A DNA stretch of 64,000 nucleotides from Riptortus pedestris (GCA_019009955.1 CM032233.1:97122501-97186500); one strand, 5' to 3'; numbered from the stretch's first letter, positions 50,765 through 61,374 are shown. Program-made: numbers and translations. The notes: generated from the letters alone by a model not told the origin.

Positions 50765-52409
50765 AAAATTGTAACCTCTGTCTGTACATAGATTTTTTTC
50801 TCGAAATTTCACGATAAATTTTCGTTTCACATGTCATAGACACCATGACTGCATTTTGTTTCATTGATGTGTGTTTGTTTGTTTGTTACCTTTTCACGCA
50901 TAAACGGCTGAACCGAATTTTATGAAACTTGGTATGTATATTACTACTGACTTAACTTAGACTTTAGGCTATATTAATATTCTCTAAGAAGAACAGGAGA
51001 GGGGGTTATAAGGGAGGCCTGAAATTAAAAATAGCGATATTTCGTTTCTCATTGCTTTTTCGACAAATATGCACATAACAAAAGTTCTTTATTTTGTTAT
51101 TTAGAATAAATTTTGTTCTATGCTTTGTTGTCGTATACCGAATTATAAATGAGTTATACGCCAAAACCCATAGCGGAAGTGAACAATTTTTATTTGGCAC
51201 AAAAGACTCAACCGAACAAAGTAAAACTCGGTATGTGTATTAGCACTATCGCCTTCATTATAACAAGCCATACTGACATTTCTAGGGACGGGCAGGAGTG
51301 GGGGTTGTAAGGGAGGCCAGAAATTAAAAATAGCAATATTTCGTTTCCTATTATTTTTTGGCAAATATGAACATAATAAAAATTGTTTATTTTGTTATTT
51401 AGAGTAACTTTTATTTTATATACTTTTGTTTTACAACAAAGTATAAATGTGTTATACGCTAAAAACTAAAGCGGGAGTCAATAATTTTATTTGGCACAAA
51501 AGACTAAACCGAACTAAACAAAAGTCGGTGTGTGTACTAGCACTAACTCCTCCATGACAATACGCTGTATCAACATTTCTAGGGACGAGCAGGAGTGGGG
51601 GTTGTAGGGGAGGCCAGAAATTAAAAATAGCGATATTTCGTATCTTATTGGATTTTCGGCAAATATGAACATAACGAAAGTTTTTTATTTTGATATTTAG
51701 AGTAACTTTTGTTTTACAACAACGTATAAACGAGATATACACCAAAAACTAAAGCGGGATCCAACTATTTTATTGGGCACTAACGGTTGAACCGAATTTA
51801 ACGAAACTCGGTATGTGAATTAGCAATAATTCATCCATGATTATAAGCTATTGTTACGTTTTTATTACCAAAACAAGTAATAAACGTTTTTAATAAGAGT
51901 TCTTTTGGATTGCAAAATTAAATACTCGTAAGTTTCACAGTTTTTATCACTGCACAATTTATTTCGCAATGCACAATAGTCTTGGTAATTATTCCTAATT
52001 ACTACTCACAGTGTACACTGATAGCGTCACTGTTCTTCAGATTACACAGTCCAATAATTCACTCACGGTCACTGAAATTCACAACAAGACGGCACAGCAC
52101 TGTCCTTTACTTTGCGGCACTGCACTGTCTTAAACACGGCACTAAACTGTTACTTAAAGTCACTGCACAACACTGTTCTTCTTATAAATACACTTTACCG
52201 CACTGCACTACGTCGCACTGTAGCACTGATGTGACCATCAAGACAGGTGAGAATAAAACTGACTGCTCGCGGCTGGCCGTTCTTATATAGGTTGTCGGCA
52301 TACATCAAAGGGGAATTGTCTGGTTCCTTCAACGCTGGGCTGGACGAGTCTATAAGGAGCTAGAACTTTCTGTTGGCTTCTTTGATCTACGTCACACTTT
52401 CCAAATACG

Positions 52410-52453
<44 letters not shown>

Positions 52454-53362
52454 GGATTATTCATGTATTTAATTTTCGCAACACTATATTAAAATTTATA
52501 GGTTCAAACGGGAGCGGGGGTTATAAGGGAGGCCTGAAATGAAAAATTGTGATATCCCGTTTCCTATTGGTTTTTCAACGGATGCACGCAACATACGTTG
52601 CTTATTGTGTTATTTAAAGTAGCTTTTGTTATATATACTTTTTTTCGTATACTGAAGTATAAACGAGATATACTCTAAAACCTATAGCGGAAGTCAACAA
52701 TTTTATTTGACGCAAAAAACAACCAAATTAAAAAAAAAAAAACTCGGTATGTGAATTAGCATCCTCTCCTCCATGAAAATAAGCTATGCTAACAAGAGGG
52801 GAGGGGGGGGGGTTATCCGTTGCCCGGGAAGCCTAATATCTCATGCACATTACAGAAGGTTTTTATATGTTATTTAGAATAACTCTTGATGCATCCACTT
52901 TTGTTGTTTAACAAAGTATAAACGAGGTATTCGCTAAAACTATAGTGGGGGTAATCAATTGTATTAGTACTAATTAATGTTTATTTGTTATAGGCGTAAT
53001 AATGTTGTTTTTCGACTTATATGGTAGTTCTATGTATAATTCGTATTGGTGAGGTTATAAATCTCAAGCAAAAGTTGTATTAACTTATTTCCTTTTAAAT
53101 GTTGGCACTATTGGAATTCCTTTCTACTTGTAACCGAGTATTTGTAAACTATGTGTGCTCGGAGTAGGTTTGACATAGAATACGGTATGTCCATTATGGA
53201 TACTATTTCATTATAATAAATGCTATCCATGATCATGATTTGAATTATTCACGAGAAGTCAAAAAGTAGAGAGGGATTGATTGGGAACTCATTTTCATTT
53301 ACTATTTTTAATTAAATTTTATATCATATAAGACTACACAGTCAAATTTATAGAAAAATTAC

Positions 53363-53415
<53 letters not shown>

Positions 53416-53529
53416 TAGATAACACGCCCAGACAGGAAGTATAATGGTAAACATTGAACCCGCGCTATTATAATCCACTCAATATTCAGCCTCTAATGAC
53501 TTCCCGAGCGAAGCCGGGTACCTCAGCTA

Positions 53530-53530
<1 letters not shown>
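50765..53530 (+). mobile_element. F2 element copy 3, long form
   Basis: The same 5' start as copy 2. At least four ~298-bp subrepeats follow (AGCGATAT-type motif at about 51033, 51332, 51629 and 52549 once the solo LTR is removed), with further diverged units. It ends CCCGAGCGAAGCCGGG, TACCTCAG, CTAG, T. It is interrupted by a 632-bp solo LTR and contains an internal (TA)n at about 53368-53412. Size variation between copies comes mainly from the number of subrepeats. Confidence 0.78.
51852..52483. mobile_element. Solo LTR, 632 bp
   Basis: The insert begins TGTTACG and ends CGCAACA, the TG...CA ends of an LTR with short inverted repeats. A 4-bp duplication CTAT flanks it (51848-51851 and 52484-52487). 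The neighbouring F2 copy carries the uninterrupted site (AAGTTATATTAAAATG against AAGCTAT, insert, CTATATTAAAATT here). It contains repeated GCACTGCACT-type sequence, TATATAG near 52287 and a (CT)n at 52413-52450. No internal retrotransposon sequence is present, so it is the product of LTR-LTR recombination. A 4-bp duplication is typical of Gypsy-type elements. Confidence 0.85.

Positions 53531-53588
<58 letters not shown>
53530..53588. repeat. (TA)n between two convergent F2 3' ends
   Basis: About 29 TA units lie between the CTAG end of copy 3 (plus) and the CTAG end of copy 4 (minus). Confidence 0.93.
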
Positions 53589-53589
<1 letters not shown>

Positions 53590-53975
53590 TAGCTGAGGTA
53601 CCCGGCGATGCCCGGGAAATCATTGTTGACTGACAAATGATGGTATTTTTGTAGCAAGGCTTCAATGTGTACAATTACACTTCCCTCCGCGATGTACTGC
53701 TTTTCCGAAATAGCCAATCCTAAAGGGTAACTTTTGGGGACCAATAGAATAGAAATTTTAGTTTTGAAGATTAAATGAAGAATTAAGTAGTAATATACAT
53801 ACCAAGTTTCATAAAATTCAGTTCAGCCGTTTATTCGTGAAAAGGTAACAAACAAAAAAATAAATAAACAAACAGAGACCAAAGAAACAAAATGCAGTTA
53901 TGGTGTCTATGACTTGTGAAACGAAAACATATCGTGAAAGTTCCAGAAAACAATCAGTGTACAGACAGAGGTTAC

Positions 53976-53981
<6 letters not shown>
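53589..53981 (-). mobile_element. F2 element copy 4, short form
   Basis: Both termini are present within about 393 bp. The 3' end is at 53589 (minus strand CCCGGGCATCGCCGGG, TACCTCAG, CTAG). The 5' end is at 53981 (complement of AAAATTGTAACCTCTGTC). No ~298-bp subrepeats are present, so this is the minimal unit: about 190 bp from each end. (TA)n flanks both sides. Confidence 0.82.
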
Positions 53982-54018
<37 letters not shown>

Positions 54019-54021
54019 GAT

Positions 54022-54466
54022 AAAATTGTAACCTCTGTCTTTACATTGATTTTTATTTTTTTTTCAAAGTTTACGATACTTTTTCATTTAACATGTCATA
54101 GACACGATATCTGAAATTTGTTTCTTTCGTGTCTGGTTGTTTGTTACCTTTTCACGAGTAACGGATGAACCGAATTTTATGAGACTTGGTACGTATATTA
54201 CTACTAGCCCAACTTAGACATTAGGCTATATTAATACTCTCTGAGACGAACAGGAGTGGGGGTAATAAGGGAGGCCCGAAATTGAAACTAGCTATATTTC
54301 GTTTCCTATTGGTTTCTCGGCATTATAACAATATATAACAAAAGTTGTTTATTTTGTTATTTAGAGTAAATTTTGATATATACACTTTCGTCGTATACGT
54401 ACGAAGTGTAAACGCGTTATACGCTAAAACTTATAGTGGGAGTCAACAATTTTATTTGGCACCTTA
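54022..54466 (+). mobile_element. F2 element copy 5, 3' truncated
   Basis: The 5' end AAAATTGTAACCTCTGTC is followed by one subrepeat (GCTATATTTCGTTTCC) and stops in TTTATTTGGCAC, where a minus-strand HINE-like element begins. The hairpin/CTAG end is missing. Confidence 0.78.
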
Positions 54467-54578
54467 CGGGAAATCAGCTATTTAAGTCGTGCTCATAACG
54501 CGATTCTCAATTTTTCTCACATGCCCATCGATCCTACCCAGGATATGACGAAAATGAGGTCCGTTCAAAACTCTATAA

Positions 54579-54640
<62 letters not shown>

Positions 54641-54687
54641 GTTACCGATCTGGCGGTCGCAATTATTGTTTAATCATTACAAAAAGG
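54467..54687 (-). mobile_element. HINE-like 3' portion, minus strand
   Basis: ACGGGAAATCAGCTATTTAA, the complement of the CGATGGACATTTGAAG-type body and (TA)n at about 54581-54639 are present. GGTCGCAATTATTGTTTAAT follows. The sequence ends at ACAAAAAGG and passes straight into the GTGAG minisatellite. Confidence 0.75.
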
Positions 54688-54689
54688 TA

Positions 54690-55709
54690 TGTGAGTGAGG
54701 TGAGTGAGTGAGTGAGGTGAGTGAGTGAGGTGAGTGAGTGAGGTGAGTGAGTGAGGTGAGTGAGTGAGTGAGGTGAGTGAGTGAGGTGAGTGAGTGAGGT
54801 GAGTGAGTGAGTGAGGTGAGTGAGTGAGGTGAGTGAGTGAGGTGAGTGAGTGAGGTGAGTGAGTGAGGTGAGTGAGTGAGGTGAGTGAGTGAGGTGAGTG
54901 AGTGAGGTGAGTGAGTGAGGTGAGTGAGTGAGTTCTGTGAGTGAGTGCAGTGAGTGAGTTGAGTGAGTGAGTTAGGTGAGTGAGTGAGGTGAGTGAGGTG
55001 AGTGAGTGAGGTGAGTGAGTGAGGTGAGTGAGTGAGGTGAGGTGAGTGAGTGTGAGTGAGGTGAGTGAGTGAGTGAGGTGAGTGAGTGAGGAGTGAGTGA
55101 GTGAGGTGAGGTGAGTGAGTGAGGTGAGTGAGTGAGGTGAGTGAGTGAGGTGAAGTGAGTGAGGTGAGTGAGTGAGGTGAGTGAGTGAGGTGATGAGATG
55201 AGGTGAGTGGAGTGAGGTGAGTGAGGGTGAGTGAGTGAGTGGTGAGTGAGTGAGGTGAGTGAGTGAGGTGAGTGAGTGAGGTGTGAGTGAGTGAGGTGAG
55301 TGAGTGAGTGAGGTGAGTGAGTGAGGTGAGTGAGTGAGGTGAGTGAGTGAGGTGAGTGAGTGAGGTGAGTGAGTGAGGTGAGTGAGTGAGGTGAGTGAGT
55401 GAGGTGAGTGAGTGAGGTGAGTGAGTGAGGTGAGTGAGTGAGGTGAGTGAGTGAGGTGAGTGAGTGAGGTGAGTGAGTGAGGTGAGTGAGTGAGGTGAGT
55501 GAGTGAGGTGAGTGAGTGAGTTAAGTGAGTGAGTTAAGTGAGTGAGTGAGGTGAGTGAGTGAGGTGAGGGCGTGCGGTGAGTGAGTGTGGTGAGTGAGTG
55601 TGGTGAGTGAGTGAGGTGAGTGAGTGAGGTGAGTGAGTGAGGTGAGTGAGTGAGGTGAGTGAGTGAGGTGAGTGAGTGAGGTGACTGAGTGAGGTGAGTG
55701 AGTGAGGTG
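54690..55709. repeat. 13-bp minisatellite, about 1 kb
   Basis: The unit GGTGAGTGAGTGA repeats for about 1,020 bp, with variants that lose or gain GTGA steps. The plus strand is almost free of C, with only a few interruptions (near 54935-54950, 55570-55580, 55684). The first and last thirds are very regular and the middle is more disordered. It joins the HINE-like fragment on the left and the COX1 sequence on the right (GGTGAGA then ATTGATCCAATAG). Long minus-strand frames across it are artefacts. Confidence 0.95.
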
Positions 55710-55710
55710 A

Positions 55711-56519
<809 letters not shown>

Positions 56520-56583
56520 GATAAGGTGGCTGAAGTTTAGGCTATAAATTGTAAATTTATATATGGATAATATCCTCTTATCA
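56520..56583 (+). tRNA. Mitochondrial tRNA-Tyr (GTA), numt copy
   Basis: A 64-nt cloverleaf. The acceptor GATAAGG pairs with the 3' CTCTTATC end, and the anticodon stem ATAAA/TTTAT carries the loop TTGTAAA. The T arm is GGAT-AAT-ATCC. It lies on the strand opposite COX1, as in insect mitochondria. Being nuclear, it is probably silent. Confidence 0.88.
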
Positions 56584-56646
56584 GGCTTTATATTCTAATT
56601 TAGGATTTTAGATTGCAAGTCTAAAGGTGTAAATTTACTAAAGTCT
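56584..56646 (+). tRNA. Mitochondrial tRNA-Cys (GCA), numt copy
   Basis: The acceptor GGCTTTA pairs with TAAAGTC, the D arm is TTCT/AGGA, and the anticodon stem TTAGA/TCTAA has the loop TTGCAAG. Its 3' end overlaps the 3' end of tRNA-Trp on the other strand by 7 bp, a hallmark of the W-C junction in insect mitochondria. Confidence 0.9.
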
Positions 56647-56701
56647 ATATATAATATATTTTTAACTTTGAAGGTTAATAGTTTATTTAACTTAAGACTT
56701 T
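56640..56701 (-). tRNA. Mitochondrial tRNA-Trp (TCA), numt copy
   Basis: On the minus strand the acceptor AAAGTCT pairs perfectly with AGACTTT, and the anticodon stem TTAAC/GTTAA has the loop CTTCAAA with anticodon TCA. The ND2 stop codon overlaps its first two bases. Confidence 0.9.
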
Positions 56702-57689
56702 AAAAATTCAAAATTGAAAATACAGGTAATGATAGATTAATTAAGTAACTTATATATAAAATAAATTTATTTATTGGTGTATAGCTTATTCAATTATTTA
56801 TTGTAGAATAAGATATAATAATATAAGATAAAATTCGTAGATAATAAAATAGTGTTAATAATGATGTCAACATCATTAAAATAAGTGGGAAATATAAATT
56901 AGTTTCTACTATATTTTGAATAACTATTCATTTGGGTAAAAATCCAACAAAAGGAGGTAATCCTCCTAATCTTAATAATATTATAATTACTAAATATTTT
57001 TCTATAATAGAAGGGGATTTAAGATTTAACTGATTTATAAAATAAATATTGTTTTCACTTAAAATAGTACACAACAATATAATTATAATAGAATATAATA
57101 ACAAATATTTATATCATGAAAAATTCATGGATATAAATATTAATATTCATCCTAGATGATTAATAGATGAATAGGCTAAAATTTTTCGTAGAGAGGTTTG
57201 ATTTAAGCCTCCAATAGCTCCTATAATTGCGGAAGTTATAGCAATAATATAAATAAATATATTATTAGGATTTATAAAATTTAATATAAATAAAGGAGCT
57301 ACTTTTTGTCAAGTTATAAGTAATATAGCTTCAAATCAAGATAGATTACTTATTATATTAGGTAATCATATATGAAAAGGAGCTGCACCAGTTTTGATAA
57401 GAATTCCAATTATTATTATAATTTTAGGCAGATTTTCGATGAAAATAGGTGATATAAAAATTAAAGATTTTATTAAAATAGCAAATAAAAGAATAATTCT
57501 ACCAATTGCTTGGGTTAAAAAATATATTATTATTGCTTGTGATGATCTTTTATTTTTTCTTTTAGAAATAAAAGGAATAAATGATATTAAGTTAATTTCT
57601 AGTCCTATTCATATTCCTAATCAATTGTTAGATCTTAAAGTAATAATGGATCTAACAATTAATATTAAAAAATATTTTTTAAATCATTT
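56700..57689 (-). CDS. ND2: Mitochondrial ND2, numt copy with open frame
   Basis: NADH dehydrogenase subunit 2, a membrane subunit of respiratory complex I in mitochondria. In the invertebrate mitochondrial code, about 330 codons are open from tRNA-Met to a TAA overlapping tRNA-Trp, the usual insect length. Family motifs are present: NNWLGMWMGLEINLMSFIP near the N-terminus, [30 protein letters not shown] and [14 protein letters not shown]. The exact start is unclear: the in-frame codons just after tRNA-Met are not a standard start, so a small indel may lie there. In the nuclear code the many TGA codons are stops, so it is not expressed as protein. The intact frame contrasts with damaged COX1 and ND5 nearby. 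Confidence 0.93.
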
Positions 57690-57747
57690 AGAAAGAAGAA
57701 GATTTAACTTCTATAAACAGGGTATGAACCTGGTAGCTTACCTTTCT
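57690..57747 (-). tRNA. Mitochondrial tRNA-Met (CAT), numt copy
   Basis: On the minus strand AGAAAGG pairs with TCTTTCT, the anticodon stem/loop contains CAGGTTCATACCCTG, and the T arm is GAAG-TTAAAT-CTTC. It directly precedes ND2, as in ancestral insect order. Confidence 0.88.
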
Positions 57748-57753
57748 TTATTA

Positions 57754-57820
57754 TATATTCATGTATGAAGCACAGAGAATTTTGATTTCTTTAGATTTAG
57801 TTTGATTCTAAAATATATAA
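57754..57820 (+). tRNA. Mitochondrial tRNA-Gln (TTG), numt copy
   Basis: The sequence runs from TATATTCATGTATGAAGCAC through AGAGAATTTTGATTTCTTT (anticodon TTG) to ATTCTAAAATATATA. The acceptor pairs TATAT with ATATA. It lies opposite tRNA-Met, as in the I-Q-M cluster. I did not find a convincing tRNA-Ile after it. Confidence 0.8.
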
Positions 57821-58560
57821 ATTTAAATTCTAAGTTTAATAACATATATTATATTGTATTTAAAAATCATTTTATTTTATAAATTTAACATACCCCCTTA
57901 AATATTTCACTATAAACTTTTTAGTCCTATCTTTTTTTATTATATTTAAGATAGGTCTATTAAAATGTTAAATTAAAGTATATTTTAATTTTATGTATAT
58001 AAATATGCATTAATCTATATTATTATTATATAGTAAAATAAATTAATTTAATGGGTTAGTTATTTTTATTTTTGGGGAATATGTCTGTTATGAACAAAGT
58101 TCTTAATTCGTATAACGAATTAATTTTGGTCCTTTTTATTTCTATTATAATTTTATTGAATTTGGGAATGTAAGTATTTTATTTATTTATTAATTGAAAT
58201 TAAATGTAATTTAATTATTATAAATTTAACATATTTTATGTGTCTGGTTTGAAGGTTATGCTTTTATTTCTAGTAAATCCAGTATATTTAATATATATAT
58301 ATATATATATATAATAGGCTTGTTTAGCTGAATCTGGAAACTGTATGCAGACGGCATTATTTGTATTTTAATTTAAAGCAATCTTTAAAGTAAATTAAAA
58401 AATAGATAAGAGGTATAAAACTAGATTTATTTAAGTATTTTATTTTATTAATTAATTATTTTTGTCACATGCAATGATAATTATTAGGAATATAACATTT
58501 GGAAATGAGTTTTAGTTTAAATTATTATTTTATGTGATGACCTTCAAACCAAGGTCAATT
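57821..58560. other. Mitochondrial control-region-like DNA, possible 12S start
   Basis: Very AT-rich sequence in the position of the insect control region, after the tRNA cluster. Stem-loops include CCTATCTT/AAGATAGG (57926-57933 and 57948-57955) and TTAATTCGT/ACGAATTAA (58103-58111 and 58115-58123). A (TA)n lies at about 58290-58313. GGTTTGAAGGTTAT (58246) is inverted at 58537 (ATGACCTTCAAACC). TTTTTGTCACATGCAATG at about 58460-58477 resembles the start of the small ribosomal RNA. That last point is from memory of insect 12S and is weak. Confidence 0.55.
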
Positions 58561-59890
58561 TTAGTAATTACAAAAGTAGATAATAAATATATGGAATTAA
58601 CTTTAATGAATAATTTTTTATTTTTAATTATACAGTTCAAATATTTATTTTTCCTTATGGGTTATGTTCCATCTTCAATGAAACATCAAAGAAAAACATT
58701 GGAGATGGAACCCCAATTTCTCCAAGCACATCCCTGTCAAGAGGCCTCCTCCTATGGTGCTACCATCTCTGGGCCACCCCTAGGAACCACCACCAGCTAA
58801 GCCTTTGGTGGACTCTGACCAGCAGACTCCTGATGCAGTTCAGAACAAGTTGTGAAAAGGCCTAAGCAGTCAGACTGTAGTTTCATAAGTGCACTTATTG
58901 ATAATTTAAGTTCTTCGTTTTTTTTTATTGCTGAATAACTAGCCTTTAGGCCAAGGCAGGTGGTAGAAGAGAGGACATGGATGGGGAGAGAGGTCATAGA
59001 TGGAAGAAATAAGGAGAAAAGGAAAAGAATAACCAGCAAGAAGAAAAGGAGCCAGGCACAATAACCCAATATATTTCAACATCAGCAGTAACCATTCAAT
59101 AATGTAATTTCAATTCATTGTATATTATATATCATTAAGTATTATTTTCACTAGCCTTATTTATTTTATCATAGTTGCCCACATTTATACAGTCCACCCT
59201 CATAAAACAAGGATTCACATAACCCCACAGTGAACAGGTAATATTCATTTCCAAATGAATTACCCACACACAATATATGGTCCTCCGGGCCGTGGATATT
59301 GAACCTGGTCCCACAGGCTGCAGATATTACAATATACAAAATAAATTGTTCCCATATTATCACTCATAAACATTTATATAATTTAGCAGTCATTGTTCTT
59401 GTTAAGAGGATTAATTATCAGCTATATGTATATATTAGTTATCATATTTATATTCATTTCAATAATTTACATGTATATTAGCAGTATTTATCATCATTTA
59501 TGTCTTTACATGTCATCTCTACCGGATCTGTATATTATATCTTTATTATATGTAACACATTCACTACATACGGTTTAGGAAATACAATGAACAAATTTTG
59601 GCAATCTTGCTTTAATTGTCACAAGCACACATAACTGTGATAACATTCAGTTCAGTATAATCACTGTAATGCACTTACGGTTTCTGTGGTGTTATCTTCA
59701 CAGGCTCTATTCAATGAGATACTCTCTCAGGTATACTTGCCTGCTCTCTACAGTGATGTCATACTCACTATGCTCTTTTTTCTATTCATTGTCTATTTTA
59801 CTATAACTATTCATTTATTTTCCTTTATTTATAGCAATATCTCTTTTACGCTGTGAGCATACAGCTATTTTTTAATAATTTTAATTTTTT
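58561..59890. other. Non-mitochondrial insert, unidentified
   Basis: From about 58640 the composition becomes GC-richer (to about 59070), unlike the mitochondrial flanks, then returns to AT-rich. A direct-inverted pair TCCATCTTCAATGAAACATC / AACATTGGAGATGGAACCCC (58669-58715) forms a weak foldback. A minus-strand frame of 90 codons (59069-58797) has a hydrophobic start and no recognised domain. It may be part of a transposable element inserted in the numt. Confidence 0.4.
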
Positions 59891-59892
59891 TT

Positions 59893-59896
<4 letters not shown>

Positions 59897-59941
<45 letters not shown>
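59897..59941. repeat. (TA)n microsatellite
   Basis: About 22 TA units downstream of the Gypsy-type fragment. Confidence 0.93.
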
Positions 59942-59943
<2 letters not shown>

Positions 59944-59957
59944 AATGTGATATTTAA

Positions 59958-60236
59958 CTATTTAGTATGTTGTGGGCTGTGTTCAAAGTACAGTATGTCA
60001 GTGTATATGACTTCTGTTCTAGATATGGTACATTCCAGGATAGATTCATTGTGTTGCAGTTTAATAAGGGCTGTCGTGGAGAGAAAAATGGGGTTTGTTA
60101 CGTCTGAAATGTGAATAGAACTAGTCTTAAAGCTAAGGTAAAAAACTATATCAGCTATATATTTAATAAAGGAGTCCGAATGGAGGAATGTTGTTACACA
60201 TTCTTGAGGGTTCCTAGAAGTAGATGAGAAATACAT
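59958..60236 (-). CDS. Hypothetical 92-codon frame downstream of integrase
   Basis: An ATG-started minus-strand frame of 92 codons ends in TAG. Residues are of ordinary composition with two cysteines. No domain is recognised. It follows the Gypsy-type integrase fragment in the same orientation, so it could be residual retroelement sequence, either past the integrase or from a third frame. There is no direct evidence for that, and it may be non-coding. Confidence 0.25.
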   Translation of the reverse strand: MYFSSTSRNPQECVTTFLHSDSFIKYIADIVFYLSFKTSSIHISDVTNPIFLSTTALIKLQHNESILECTISRTEVIYTDILYFEHSPQHTK

Positions 60237-60299
60237 AAATCCCTTATCATTCTAATTTGGTTACGATAATAACTATTTAATATAAAAGTACAATTAGCC

Positions 60300-60880
60300 A
60301 AAAAGATGTTTGTTTGTTATTTATTATGTTGGTAGATGGTACGACTGTAGTAATTTGTTGATTGTTGTATATCACTGGTGTTTTGTAGTATGTAGTGTAT
60401 CGTCTGCTTTGTAAAGGAGTGAATTTTTAAATTCCTTTCCATTGTCCATTTTTATGCGTGTAGGCGTCGGATATAATTCGAGATAGTCGGTTCGAAGCTG
60501 AAGTACATTGGTAGCGTTTAGAGTTGAGTAAGTCGGACAAAAAGTCATTTAGAAAATGTGTCTACAAGTGTTATTATATACTTTTGTTCATAGTAAGTGT
60601 GTCCATCATCAGTTCTTCGAATGGTCTGTCAGGTGTGGGTGTTACGCAGTATTTGGTCTTAATTGGGTTTCTGTCGTATTTGGTCCGTCTGCACGTGTCG
60701 CAATTGTTGACATAGTCCATGATCACGTCCTTCATTTTAGCAAAGTAGTAATGTCGTTTCAATTTATTATATGTTTCGAGTCCACCTCTATGAAATGTCT
60801 TGCCTAGATGATAAGAGTCAATTAGTTCCCGCTGTTCGTCTTCTTTCTCAATGTCAATGAACTTTTTTTGCAGCTTTTAA
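60300..60880 (-). pseudogene. Gypsy-type (Ty3) retroelement integrase fragment
   Basis: On the minus strand, a zinc-binding HHCC domain is visible: YHLGKTFHRGGLE with two histidines, then the cysteine pair in VNNCDTCRRTKY. The catalytic core begins TPDRPFEELMMDTLTM (first Asp). A stop and +1/-1 shift occur at about 60574, after which VDTFSKW-type sequence continues with TGG changed to TGA. A DNGKEF motif (second Asp) lies near 60435-60452. The glutamate region, RNase H, reverse transcriptase and LTRs are not seen. It integrates retroelement DNA in functional relatives. Here it is broken and sits in the gap between the numt's control region and ND6. Confidence 0.85.
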
Positions 60881-61029
60881 TTTTTACGAAGGGGTAATGT
60901 TCCTGAATAATTATTGATATAGCCCTAAAAATACCTTCATACTCTGTTCAACTGTCACTACATTGGGTTCACAGTAGAGTCCCTAGGTCGTGTTGGGTTT
61001 CAGTATTTCTAATAGTTTGTGTTTCATAA

Positions 61030-61374
61030 GGTCCTTCAGAAATATTTACAATGAATGATACAATTCTTATGAAGAATAAATATAAAACTAATATTATAGT
61101 AATACATTTGTTGTTAATATTAAATAATACATTTAATCTAAAAGTTTCTTTATTTATTAAAGAAAAAATATTTATTTCATTACATAATTATAATTTTTGA
61201 ATAATAATATTATAATTATTATTAATGTATTTATTATTAAGGTGATTGAAATTAATATAGTAGGGGTTTTAAATTTTTTGTTTGATGCTACTCTAGTTAT
61301 ATAAATAAATAGAACTAATATGCCTCTTAGTATGGTAATTAGGATAATATAAGAATATCAAAAAGTCCGTCACG
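61030..61374 (-). pseudogene. Mitochondrial ND6 remnant (numt), 3' part
   Basis: The minus strand reads NADH dehydrogenase subunit 6: YSYMMLITMLSGMLVLFIYM, TSVASNKKFKTPT, then hydrophobic segments to about 61030. The frame is interrupted near 61150-61180. The 5' part of the same gene continues at 63245, beyond the inserted elements, and the junction falls in a run of A. The GMLVLFIY segment is diagnostic for ND6. Confidence 0.85.

Noticed and set aside
51006..51745. Similar minus-strand frames repeated in the F2 element
   Set aside because: They recur because the ~298-bp subrepeat recurs. Frames break differently in each unit and show no domain.
54690..55709. CRISPR-like or telomere-like array
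   Set aside because: There are no spacers, and the unit is not a known telomere repeat. It is a degenerate minisatellite in a eukaryotic context.
57394..57768. 124-codon plus-strand frame
   Set aside because: It is antisense to ND2, whose minus-strand reading has all the family motifs.
60566..60810. Plus-strand frames at the Gypsy fragment
   Set aside because: They are antisense shadows of the minus-strand integrase with its zinc-binding and Asp motifs.
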